64,000 nt of DNA, taken from NCBI GenBank assembly GCA_017405525.1, contig JAFRAH010000038.1, positions 1 through 64,000 of the forward strand, written 5' to 3'. Both the position numbers and the translations under genes were made by a program. The stretch comes from Synergistaceae bacterium (GTDB taxonomy: Bacteria > Synergistota > Synergistia > Synergistales > Aminobacteriaceae). Each line of letters opens with the position of its first letter. The first letter of the stretch is position 1. Below, one piece after another: positions 50,889-58,509 of this stretch. The notes beneath the pieces were generated by a model. It saw only the letters and a list, made by a program, of their open reading frames with translations. It was not told where the DNA came from and ran no database searches.

Positions 50889-51203
50889 CCGTTACAGAAG
50901 AACTTAACTTCCAGGCTGACGTGGAGTGATATAATCCCAGCAAATTGGTGTCAGTATCGTGAACTGGATATTTGCGGGTTGGGCAGAGAAAGGGGTTCTG
51001 CCTGTAAAGTATTCAGCCTTATCGATGCGTAGAGAAATTATGTACCGATACGTTAGTCGGGAAAAGCTACGCGCACTACGTAGCAAAGCCTCTGGAGCGT
51101 TACACCAAACGTGAGTAGCAGCAACATCGCCAAAGCGGACGCGTTGAACGAGGAATGAAGCAGGAAAGTTAGCTGATAACTTCTCATGAGTCTTCTGTAA
51201 CGG
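50889..51203 (+). mobile_element. Inverted-repeat element, long copy, with TnpB-end-like segment
   Basis: The element is bounded by CCGTTACAGAAGAACT (50889-50904) and its inverse AGTCTTCTGTAACGG (51189-51203). It aligns with the reversed 19995-20171 element over the left 140 bases and the right end, and has about 155 extra bases (51031-51188). In these lie a hairpin GCTACG/CGTAGC (51066-51084), then GAACGAGGAATGAAGCAGGA (51146-51165), a string typical of the 3' end of IS200/IS605-family tnpB genes and guide-RNA regions, and an inverted repeat AAGTTA/TAACTT (51165-51182). No transposase frame is left. Confidence 0.7.
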
Positions 51204-51649
51204 TTTTTACCCTGTCATACAACTTTTACGGCTGGCAGAACTCAACCAACATTCATGCACTCAACGACACCTACCCCGGCATCACTACCCCCTGTGATCT
51301 CTATGACGCGCTCCTTCACGTCTGGTGCGAGTATTCCTGCACCCCACGCTTAAGGCACGAATGGACTTCCGACAACCCAACGTTAGGGCAGTGCGCTATA
51401 ACCTCGTTCCTTGCGCAGGACATATTCGGCGGCCATGTCTTCGGAATCCACACTGACAGCGGAGCGATACACTGCTACAACGTCGTGAATGATTATGCGT
51501 TTGACCTGACTAGTGAGCAGTTCGGCGGCGAGGCTCTGAGGTATTCGGGCAACCCTGAGCAGTCGAGGGAGGTTCACTTTTTGCGGACGGAGAAGAAGGA
51601 ACGCTACGAGTATCTATGCGATGAGCTGAGGAAGTACTGCCTTCGTTGA
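51204..51649 (+). pseudogene. YunG-like gene remnant lacking a start codon
   Basis: One reading frame is open from 51173 to the TGA at 51647-51649 and encodes a recognisable YunG-type protein: LYDALLHVWCEYSCTPRLRH, DNPTLGQCAITSFLAQDIFG with the conserved Cys, HCYNVVNDYAFDLTSEQF and a final REVHFLRTEKKERYEYLCDE. The frame contains no ATG, GTG or TTG before the conserved part, and the inverted-repeat element ends just before it. The 5' end was therefore probably lost or cut off by the element. A rare ATT or ATC start cannot be excluded. It ends 1 base before the ABC ATPase GTG. Confidence 0.72.
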
Positions 51650-51650
51650 A

Positions 51651-52412
51651 GTGTATACCCTCAAGGATTTATGCACAGGCTACGGGAATGCTGAGACACT
51701 CAAGGGCTTGACGCTCGACATTCCCGGAGGAATGACCTCACTCATTGGCCCGAACGGTTCAGGGAAGACCACACTCTTGCGTGTTCTTGCGGGGCTCAAA
51801 GGCTACACGGGACATGCCCGGCTTCTCGGCCATGAAGTCAGGAATATACCCCGGCGGAAATTTGCCCGGACTGTCAGCGTTGTGATGAGTGCAAAGGATT
51901 TCAAGTCGTCATACCCCTTCAGCGTAAGGGAGATCATAGCGATGGGAAGGCTGCCCTACAGGGGGTTGTTCTCACGTTTGAGCCATGAGGACGAGGACAT
52001 GATAGAGCGTTCGGCAGAGATGACGGGGATAACTCACCTCATGGGACGGGACATTATGACTCTCTCGGACGGTGAAAGGCAGATGACGTTCATTGCCTGC
52101 GCACTTGTCCAGGGTACGGGGATAATGTTACTTGACGAGCCCACAAGCTCACTTGACCCCGACAGAGCCGCAAGAGTCTTCGCACTCCTGAGAGCCCTTG
52201 CAGATGACGGGAGGACTATTATTGCTGCAGTCCATGACATTAACGCCTCCCTTGCGTATTCTGACTGCTACATTGCCTTGCGTGAGGGAAGACTCGTATC
52301 ACATGGCTGGAAAGTTAGTGCTGAGGTCTTGAGGGAGTTATACGGAACAAGATTTATCCCGTACCATAATCAGGAAAGGAATGGTGTAATGTGGCGCGCA
52401 TTGCCGGAATAA
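51651..52412 (+). CDS. ABC transporter ATP-binding protein (FecE/BtuD type)
   Basis: The 253-residue ATPase has Walker A IGPNGSGKTTLLRVLAG, the signature DIMTLSDGERQMTFIACALVQ, Walker B IMLLDEPTSSLDP and H-loop IAAVHDINASLAYSD, with the sub-family look of iron-siderophore or cobalamin importers (type II). GTG at 51651 begins 1 base after the YunG-like stop. The following gene encodes a matching binding protein, but no FecCD-type permease gene is adjacent on either side, so the system is incomplete here and must use a permease from elsewhere. Confidence 0.9.
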   Translation: MYTLKDLCTGYGNAETLKGLTLDIPGGMTSLIGPNGSGKTTLLRVLAGLKGYTGHARLLGHEVRNIPRRKFARTVSVVMSAKDFKSSYPFSVREIIAMGRLPYRGLFSRLSHEDEDMIERSAEMTGITHLMGRDIMTLSDGERQMTFIACALVQGTGIMLLDEPTSSLDPDRAARVFALLRALADDGRTIIAAVHDINASLAYSDCYIALREGRLVSHGWKVSAEVLRELYGTRFIPYHNQERNGVMWRALPE

Positions 52413-53227
52413 TTTTAGCGTTGATGATGACGATATGCCCAGTTAGTGCTGAGACACTGCGGGTGGTTTCGCTTTACCCCGGACATTCGGACAATATATT
52501 TGCGATGGGCGGGAGTGATATTCTCGTGGCACTCTCAGAGAATGATGATGATGACCTTCTGCCTGAATTGCCGCGAGTGTCTTTGCGTTCGGGGGCTGAG
52601 AGAATTTTAGCGTTGAGGCCCGACGTTGTGGTTACGCGTGGTTTTGCCGAGCGCATAAATCCGGGAATGTATGATGTTCTGAGGCGTTCAGGAGTCCGTG
52701 TAGTCAGCATTGACCCGCCAACATGGGACGACTTCCCTGAATACCTCAAGACGTTAGCCCAGTCCCTGAACCTCAACCCTGAAGCTGCACTCTCACGGCT
52801 GGACTCGATACGTGAGGAAATTACCCGCGAGGCCATGAGCTCAACACACCCTAACGTGTTCCTTGAGGCGACTTCCCGCGAGCTCCACACCTGCGCACCT
52901 GACTCATGGGCTGCGAGGCTGATAGAGGCTGCAGGGGGAGCGAACATTGCCGGGGATGCAGTGCCTTTACGTTCGGGGAGTGCCATAGCCTCGTGGGGAG
53001 CTGAACGCGTCCTGAAGAATGCCGGGAATATTGACGTGTACATCATACAGACGGGGGCAATGAACAGCGCAACTCTCCTGGAATTTCAGGGCAGGGAATG
53101 GTCAGGTGCACTACATGGCGTGAAGGTCATTGAGATTCCCGAACGCTACATGAGCCGTCCATCACTTCTTGGGCTTGAACGCGGTGGCAGTGAGCTAGTC
53201 CGGGTATTCAGGGAGGTGAGACGTTAA
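52391..53227 (+). CDS. Periplasmic metal-chelate/corrinoid binding protein (BtuF/FhuD-like)
   Basis: The 278-residue protein has a signal peptide (RIAGIILALMMTICPVSAE) and a helical-backbone binding domain: LRVVSLYPGHSDNIFAMGG, ILALRPDVVVTRGF, VVSIDPPTWDDFPEYL and the C-lobe AARLIEAAGGANIAGD. The fold serves ferric-siderophore, haem or cobalamin ABC importers. The GTG start overlaps the ATPase gene by 22 bases. It ends 1 base before the HypE-like gene. The ligand cannot be told. Confidence 0.88.
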   Translation: MARIAGIILALMMTICPVSAETLRVVSLYPGHSDNIFAMGGSDILVALSENDDDDLLPELPRVSLRSGAERILALRPDVVVTRGFAERINPGMYDVLRRSGVRVVSIDPPTWDDFPEYLKTLAQSLNLNPEAALSRLDSIREEITREAMSSTHPNVFLEATSRELHTCAPDSWAARLIEAAGGANIAGDAVPLRSGSAIASWGAERVLKNAGNIDVYIIQTGAMNSATLLEFQGREWSGALHGVKVIEIPERYMSRPSLLGLERGGSELVRVFREVRR

Positions 53228-53228
53228 G

Positions 53229-54179
53229 ATGCCGGGAAAACTTCAGCCTGACGTACTGCGCTCCAACGTCCTGGACTTCACGGGTGCATTGCGTGATGAC
53301 TTGCTTGTTGGCGGTGGTATCGGTGAGGACGCCGCACTAATCCGCGTGCCTGACGGAATACTTGTTGCTGCCTCTGACCCTGTTACCGGCGCGGATAAGA
53401 ACGCAGGAAGCCTCCTCGTCCACATTAATGCCAACGATGTAGCCTGCAAGGGAGCAGATCCTTCATGGCTCATAGTTACGCTGATTGTCCCTGACAGTAT
53501 GGGAGCGTCATACATTGCCGGGGTAATGCGGGAGATTCACGAGACCTGCGAACGTATGAACATAGCCATAGCCGGAGGACATACGGAGCTCACTGACAGG
53601 TACGAACAGCCAGTGATTTCCGGGACTATGCTGGGGATTACGAGGCACGAGCTCAGCACGAGGAAGATACGCGAGGGGGACATAATACTTGCTACGGGAC
53701 ATTCAGGGCTTGAGGGTATGAGCATAATCGCCAACGACAGGCCGGATCTCTTCACCGGGATATTCACGCCTGAAGAGATGGGCACGATACGTTCATGGGG
53801 CGGTGATTTGTCGGTTGTTGAGCCCGCAAGAATCCTCCGTGATTTTGCACGCTACATGCATGACCCAACGGAAGGCGGTATCAATGGTGCACTGTACGAG
53901 ATGCAGGAAGGGAGCACCTTCGGGATTGAGCTTTACCGTGAGAGCATACCAGTATCACCGCTGACACTGAGGGCTGCTGACTCACTAGGCTTTGATCCGT
54001 TCAACCTCATATCATCGGGAATGTTAATCGCCGTAATCCCGCCGGATAAAGTCCGGGACGCTCAAGCCATTCTTGAGGCTCATGGGATAACTTCCGGGGT
54101 AATAGGCAGGTTCATTGACGGGGAGAAGTTGACACTGAGCACTCACGAAGAACTGTGGGGGATATTGTCGCGTGTATAA
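53229..54179 (+). CDS. AIR synthase-related protein (HypE/ThiL-like)
   Basis: The 316-residue protein has the PurM-like ATP-binding fold: [74 protein letters not shown] and [13 protein letters not shown], close to HypE and to a family of uncharacterised AIR-synthase relatives. HypE makes the cyanide ligand of NiFe-hydrogenase but has a C-terminal Cys, which is absent here (the end is [14 protein letters not shown]). So a different ATP-dependent step is likely. It lies 1 base after the binding protein, suggesting a link with the imported cofactor. Confidence 0.82.
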   Translation: MPGKLQPDVLRSNVLDFTGALRDDLLVGGGIGEDAALIRVPDGILVAASDPVTGADKNAGSLLVHINANDVACKGADPSWLIVTLIVPDSMGASYIAGVMREIHETCERMNIAIAGGHTELTDRYEQPVISGTMLGITRHELSTRKIREGDIILATGHSGLEGMSIIANDRPDLFTGIFTPEEMGTIRSWGGDLSVVEPARILRDFARYMHDPTEGGINGALYEMQEGSTFGIELYRESIPVSPLTLRAADSLGFDPFNLISSGMLIAVIPPDKVRDAQAILEAHGITSGVIGRFIDGEKLTLSTHEELWGILSRV

Positions 54180-54180
54180 T
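54175..54180 (+). promoter_or_regulatory. -10 hexamer before aspS
   Basis: TATAAT preceded by GTG lies 49 bases before the aspS start, inside the last codons of the HypE-like gene. It has no convincing -35. Confidence 0.4.
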
Positions 54181-54229
54181 ATGCAGGATTGACACAGCAA
54201 TATTCACGAAGGAGAAGTGTAAAAACTTT

Positions 54230-56029
54230 ATGGCAAGGATATTCAACAAGGACTGGCAGAGGACGAAACTATGCGGCCAGTTCACTGAGGAAGACGCGGG
54301 GCATGAGGTCAGGGCTAACGGCTGGGTTCGTGCACGTCGTGATTTGGGCGGAATAATCTTCATTGAGGTGTGGGACTGGTCAGGGCCGATTCAGGTGGTC
54401 TTCAACCCGGAGGCAGGAGAGATTCACGAGCAGGCCGGGCGTTTGAGGAATGAGTATTGCGTTGCTGTACAGGGAAAGATGCGTATTCGTCCCGAAGGAA
54501 CAGAGAACCCTGAGCTCAAGACGGGTAACATTGAGATTGTGGCAAGTGATTTCCTCGTGATGTCGAGAGCCAAGCCATTGCCCTTTGAGGTTGGGGATGA
54601 GACAGAGAACGTTGACGAGAACATACGCCTGAAATACCGATACCTTGACATGCGCCGCGAGAAGATGCAGTACAACATGAGGACTCGTGCGAAGATCAAC
54701 TCATTCACGAGGCGTTACCTTGAGGAGCGCGATTTTGTGGAGCTTGAGACACCGATGCTCACGAAGGCAACTCCAGAAGGTGCACGTGATTATCTTGTTC
54801 CCTCACGAGTGAATCAGGGATGCTTCTATGCACTGCCACAGTCCCCCCAGCTCTTCAAGCAGATACTCATGATTTCGGGTTTCGACCGCTACTACCAGAT
54901 AGCCCGGTGCTTCAGGGATGAGGATTTGCGCGCTGACCGTCAGCCTGAGTTCACGCAGGTGGATATTGAGATGAGCTACATAGTTGAGGACGACATAATG
55001 ACGCTCATTGAGGGCTACATGAAGGGACTGTTCCGGGAGATTAGGGGTGTTGACATTCCCACACCGTTTATGCGCATGTCTTACTGGGACGCAATGGACA
55101 AGTACGGGAGCGACAAGCCTGACCTCCGGGTAAAGCTCGAACTCTGCGACTTGGCTGATGCATTCAGGGATTCGGGGTTTGAGCCGTTCAGGAAGATACT
55201 TGAGTCCGGCGGAGTAGTGAGGGGCTTGCGTTTACCGGGTGGTGCGTCAATGTCCCGCAAAGAGATCATGGACTTGGAGGCGCGCGCGATAAAGCTCGGA
55301 ACATCAGGGCTCGCGAACTTCCTCTACAAGGAGGGTGGGCTCAAGGGGCCGCTGGTGAAATTCCTGAAGCCTGAAGAAGTCGACAAGGTCAGGGAACTCG
55401 GCAAGATGGAGCCTGATGATGCGTTGTTCATAGTAGCCCACAACTCCCGCGCAAAAGCCTGCGAGATTCTCGGAACGTTACGCCTTGAACTGGGCAAGAA
55501 ACGTCCTGAACTGTTCGATGACTCGCCGGATAACTGGAAGTTCCTGTGGGTAACGAAATTCCCGCTGTTCGAGTGGAGTCAGGAGGAGAAACGCTGGGAG
55601 GCCATGCACCACCCGTTCACGTCGCCTGCGCTGGACAATGATACTGCGTTCGACGAGGACCCCGAACACGCATTAGCCCGTGCGTATGACTGCGTGCTTA
55701 ACGGCAACGAGGTAGGCGGCGGCTCAATCAGGATACATGACCCGGACATACAGGCGCGGCTGTTCAAGTGCTTGGGAATTACTCCCGAAGAGGCAAAGCG
55801 TAGGTTCGGGTTCTTCCTTGAGGCACTCTCATACGGGACTCCTCCTCATGGCGGACTTGCTCTCGGTGTTGACAGGCTGGTGATGCTGCTCTGCGGGGGG
55901 AACTCGATACGTGATGTTATGGCGTTCCCGAAGACCCAGAAGGCTCAGTGCTTGATGTCGGGTGCTCCTGACTCTGTGGAGCAGGAACGGCTTGACGAGC
56001 TGGCAATAAGCGTAGTGAAGGACGAATAA
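54230..56029 (+). CDS. aspS: Aspartyl-tRNA synthetase
   Basis: The 599-residue class II synthetase has an OB-fold anticodon-binding domain ([23 protein letters not shown]), motif 1 ([27 protein letters not shown]), motif 2 ([29 protein letters not shown]), the bacterial insertion domain (GAD) and motif 3 ([13 protein letters not shown]). The chosen ATG follows GGAG by 15 bases, longer than usual; the upstream in-frame start at 54155 would lie inside the preceding gene. The bacterial type may be discriminating or not; no gatCAB is in the window. Confidence 0.96.
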   Translation: MARIFNKDWQRTKLCGQFTEEDAGHEVRANGWVRARRDLGGIIFIEVWDWSGPIQVVFNPEAGEIHEQAGRLRNEYCVAVQGKMRIRPEGTENPELKTGNIEIVASDFLVMSRAKPLPFEVGDETENVDENIRLKYRYLDMRREKMQYNMRTRAKINSFTRRYLEERDFVELETPMLTKATPEGARDYLVPSRVNQGCFYALPQSPQLFKQILMISGFDRYYQIARCFRDEDLRADRQPEFTQVDIEMSYIVEDDIMTLIEGYMKGLFREIRGVDIPTPFMRMSYWDAMDKYGSDKPDLRVKLELCDLADAFRDSGFEPFRKILESGGVVRGLRLPGGASMSRKEIMDLEARAIKLGTSGLANFLYKEGGLKGPLVKFLKPEEVDKVRELGKMEPDDALFIVAHNSRAKACEILGTLRLELGKKRPELFDDSPDNWKFLWVTKFPLFEWSQEEKRWEAMHHPFTSPALDNDTAFDEDPEHALARAYDCVLNGNEVGGGSIRIHDPDIQARLFKCLGITPEEAKRRFGFFLEALSYGTPPHGGLALGVDRLVMLLCGGNSIRDVMAFPKTQKAQCLMSGAPDSVEQERLDELAISVVKDE

Positions 56030-56039
56030 CGATACTAAC

Positions 56040-56075
56040 TCCCCTCTGTGATTGAAGGCAGGGGGGATTTTCTTT
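56040..56075 (+). terminator. Rho-independent terminator after aspS
   Basis: TCCCCTCTG (56040-56048) pairs with CAGGGGGGA (56059-56067), followed by TTTTCTTT. The same stem sequence recurs at 59846-59872 and, slightly altered, at 61807-61832. Confidence 0.85.
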
Positions 56076-56079
56076 GTGG

Positions 56080-56085
56080 TATAAT
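56080..56085 (+). promoter_or_regulatory. -10 hexamer of glycan cassette
   Basis: TATAAT preceded by GTGG lies just after the aspS terminator and 170 bases before the GT2 start. A start near 56092 would give a leader that contains the short open frame and the heptad repeats. No strong -35 is visible, as it would overlap the terminator. Confidence 0.45.
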
Positions 56086-56119
56086 CTGCAAAATCCAAGT
56101 AATAAGGAGGTTGACAGGG

Positions 56120-56191
56120 TTGAAATTGCGTGCGTATAACGTTCGCAGTTCGCAGTTCGCAGTTCGCAGTTCGCAGTTCGCAGTAGCTTAG
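56120..56191 (+). CDS. Leader open frame spanning heptad repeats (23 residues)
   Basis: AAGGAGG (56104-56110) is placed 9 bases before a TTG at 56120, which opens a 23-codon frame running through the six 7-base repeats (coding VRSSQFA per three units) to TAG at 56189. Because 7 is not a multiple of 3, adding one repeat (or losing two) would move translation into a frame that stays open until TGA at 56251, overlapping the GT2 ATG as ATGA. It could be a true leader peptide or coincidence; there is no homology to judge by. Confidence 0.4.
   Translation: MKLRAYNVRSSQFAVRSSQFAVA
56141..56182 (+). repeat. Tandem 7-bp repeat, six perfect units (GTTCGCA)
   Basis: Six identical copies of GTTCGCA stand head to tail, followed by the partial unit GT. 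They lie in the leader between the aspS terminator and the glycan cassette. Confidence 0.97.
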
Positions 56192-56249
56192 TCTGTCCAT
56201 TTTTCCCATCACAATTGACCCGTAACGAAACCTTCAGGAGTAATTTATC

Positions 56250-57017
56250 ATGAAGGCTGTGTTTAGCAGTGTCTCAATATTGATTCCTGCAATGGATGAG
56301 ACATATTCGCTTTCACAGACGGTTGACGTTATCGCCGGGACCTGTAGTCCTGAAGACATAGCCGAAATCATAATAATCATCTCGCCAGAAAAGACTTCCC
56401 CTGAAACAGTCAGGACAGCTCAGGAACTTATCACGAAATATTCAGGCCTCATCAAAATATACATTCACGGGCAGACCTTGCCATTTGCAGGGGGGGCGGT
56501 GCGCAACGGGATAAAGCTCGCGCAGGGCTCTCATCTTGTAATGATGTCAGCAGACCTTGAGACAGACCCGGAACTGATTCACGAGTTCATAGCACAGTCA
56601 AAGAAGTACCCTGACAGGATAATCACTGCCTCACGCTGGAAGAAGGGCGGGAGCTTCAAAGGCTACAGCAGGATCAAGCTGCTCTGCAATTACGTGTTCG
56701 AGAAGGCCATAGCATGGTTCTATTTCTCCGGGCTAAGTGATATGACGTTCGGATACAGGCTATTTCCGACTGAGCTCATGAAGTCCATCAAGTGGGAGGA
56801 ACTTAAGCATCCGTTCTTCCTTGAGACGGCACTAAAGCCCCTGAGATTAGGCGTGAAGTTCGTTGAGATTCCGGCGAAATGGGAGGCCCGTACTGAGGGG
56901 GTATCGCAGAACGGGTTTTTCGCGAACTTCATGTATTTCGGGACGGCTTGGCGTAACAGGTTCTTGAGGCCTGAAGATATTTTGCTGAACTATGGAGGGG
57001 AAAACAATGAACGCTAA
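56250..57017 (+). CDS. GT2 family glycosyltransferase (polyprenyl-phosphate sugar synthase-like)
   Basis: The 255-residue protein has the GT-A fold of dolichol-phosphate mannose synthase-type enzymes: VSILIPAMDETYSL, GGAVRNGIKLAQGSHLVMMSADLETDPE with the metal-binding acidic residues, ITASRWKKGG and LSDMTFGYRLFP. It probably makes a lipid-phosphate-linked sugar in the cytoplasm, though it lacks C-terminal membrane helices. CAGGAG precedes the ATG. It is first of three overlapping genes that behave as one operon behind the heptad repeat. Confidence 0.88.
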   Translation: MKAVFSSVSILIPAMDETYSLSQTVDVIAGTCSPEDIAEIIIIISPEKTSPETVRTAQELITKYSGLIKIYIHGQTLPFAGGAVRNGIKLAQGSHLVMMSADLETDPELIHEFIAQSKKYPDRIITASRWKKGGSFKGYSRIKLLCNYVFEKAIAWFYFSGLSDMTFGYRLFPTELMKSIKWEELKHPFFLETALKPLRLGVKFVEIPAKWEARTEGVSQNGFFANFMYFGTAWRNRFLRPEDILLNYGGENNER

Positions 57018-58509
57018 ACTTACTATGACGCAGAAACTTGCCTATATCCTGAGCCTTCTGGCAGTACTTGGGCTGTTTGCGGTAACGGGTTTCCAGTCAT
57101 GGGGGTACGACGACGAGATATATAGTTTCAGGCTTGTGGAGAACTCAAACTCAATCTCAGAAGTCATAGCCAAAGCAAACAGTACAGACATTCACCCCGC
57201 AGGAATGTACATAATAAACTATGTGCTGCTAAAGATATTAGGGAACTGGCACCTCGTTAAAGCGGCAAGTGCACTCTTTGCGGCTTCGTTTATATGGTTT
57301 TTCTGGTACGTCATGACCCGGGACATGAAGAGCTTGTTTGCCCTGATATTCTCGTATATAGCTGTATGCCTCAATCCTACTTTGCTCTTATGGTGTACAA
57401 GCGTAAGGTGGTATACCTACTTTACTCCGCTGGTGTGCGTGATAGCGGTTTTACTTTACAAGGCTGAAGACACAAGACTAAACAGCACTTTATTCTGGGG
57501 AATATATTTTCTGACATGTGTGATCATGTTTCACCTCAACTACATATCAGCAATCATTATTCCAGTTTCGTTTATCTGCATGTTGTACAGGAGAAGAAAC
57601 AGCCTTCAACGTGAATGGAAATGCATTACTCTTTACGCTCTTTTCTCTGTATGTCTTGTCGCATATCAGGCATATGTACTGCTTACGGTACATTACGCAA
57701 ATTCCCACAAGGGATTCTTACCTCCTTTCAGGCTTAGTATTGGGGCGGGGCAAAATTTTCTTTGCGGGCAGGCAGTCGTACCAGTTTCTGCATACGGGAT
57801 TATTCTGATAGCAGCAAACATCATCCTGTTCATTGTCTTCTTGAAGAACATCCTTAAAACATGCAGGAATTGTGATAATAATTTCCTTATACTCTCATAT
57901 GTAGCCATGATGCTTATATTTCCGGGCAATTCCACATCATCAGGCGCAAGGAATTTTTCTGTTCTTTCACCTGAAATGGGTATATTCCTCTCGAATGTTT
58001 TTCAGGAGATAAGGCACAAAAGCATAAAGATATTTATCCTCCTTGCTTATGCCATAGGGACAGCGGGTGGGATATATAACGTACTGACACATACAGATAC
58101 ATCAAAGGCTACGTACAATATGCCGTATAAAGAGATCATTGATTACGCCGAAACACTTGACCCTGAAAGGCAGGCCATGTTCATAACAGATTTTTCCGAC
58201 TTGGATTACCATGTAAAAAAGAAATATAACAATGTAACTTATGTAGGACGCGGTGCTTCCAAAAACTGGGACAAGCCGCTCAGCAGTTGGAGGGGCAGGA
58301 TAATCGCCGTCAGGACTCATCAGGTTGCAGACAATTATGACAAGTATCTTCAGTATCTTTCACGTGTCGTAAACGGGGAGGCCGGTACTCTGATAAGCAG
58401 GCATGAGATCGGCAAAGACGGATTTGCCTGGTTCAAGCGGATAATCAACAAAGATTACCCTGATTATTATGCGCAGGTCTACTTCATAGACAACGGAGGC
58501 ACTGAATGA
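57007..58509 (+). CDS. Polytopic GT-C-like glycosyltransferase
   Basis: The 500-residue protein has about 11-12 membrane helices and a first loop with the acidic motif FQSWGYDDEIYSFRLVE followed by NSTDIHPAGMYIINYVLL, the pattern of lipid-phosphosugar-dependent GT-C enzymes such as ArnT or protein mannosyltransferases. The C-terminal 120 residues form a soluble domain (ITDFSDLDYHVKKKYNNVTYVG). ATG at 57007 has GGAGGGG just before it; ATG 56992 is in frame but lacks one. It overlaps GT2 by 11 bases and the next gene by 4. By eye it is more AT-rich than its neighbours, hinting at acquisition. Likely acceptor: a surface glycan or lipid. Confidence 0.78.
   Translation: MNAKLTMTQKLAYILSLLAVLGLFAVTGFQSWGYDDEIYSFRLVENSNSISEVIAKANSTDIHPAGMYIINYVLLKILGNWHLVKAASALFAASFIWFFWYVMTRDMKSLFALIFSYIAVCLNPTLLLWCTSVRWYTYFTPLVCVIAVLLYKAEDTRLNSTLFWGIYFLTCVIMFHLNYISAIIIPVSFICMLYRRRNSLQREWKCITLYALFSVCLVAYQAYVLLTVHYANSHKGFLPPFRLSIGAGQNFLCGQAVVPVSAYGIILIAANIILFIVFLKNILKTCRNCDNNFLILSYVAMMLIFPGNSTSSGARNFSVLSPEMGIFLSNVFQEIRHKSIKIFILLAYAIGTAGGIYNVLTHTDTSKATYNMPYKEIIDYAETLDPERQAMFITDFSDLDYHVKKKYNNVTYVGRGASKNWDKPLSSWRGRIIAVRTHQVADNYDKYLQYLSRVVNGEAGTLISRHEIGKDGFAWFKRIINKDYPDYYAQVYFIDNGGTE

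Noticed and set aside
56141-56182. CRISPR-like array
   Set aside because: The 7-bp units are contiguous with no spacers; it is a simple tandem repeat.
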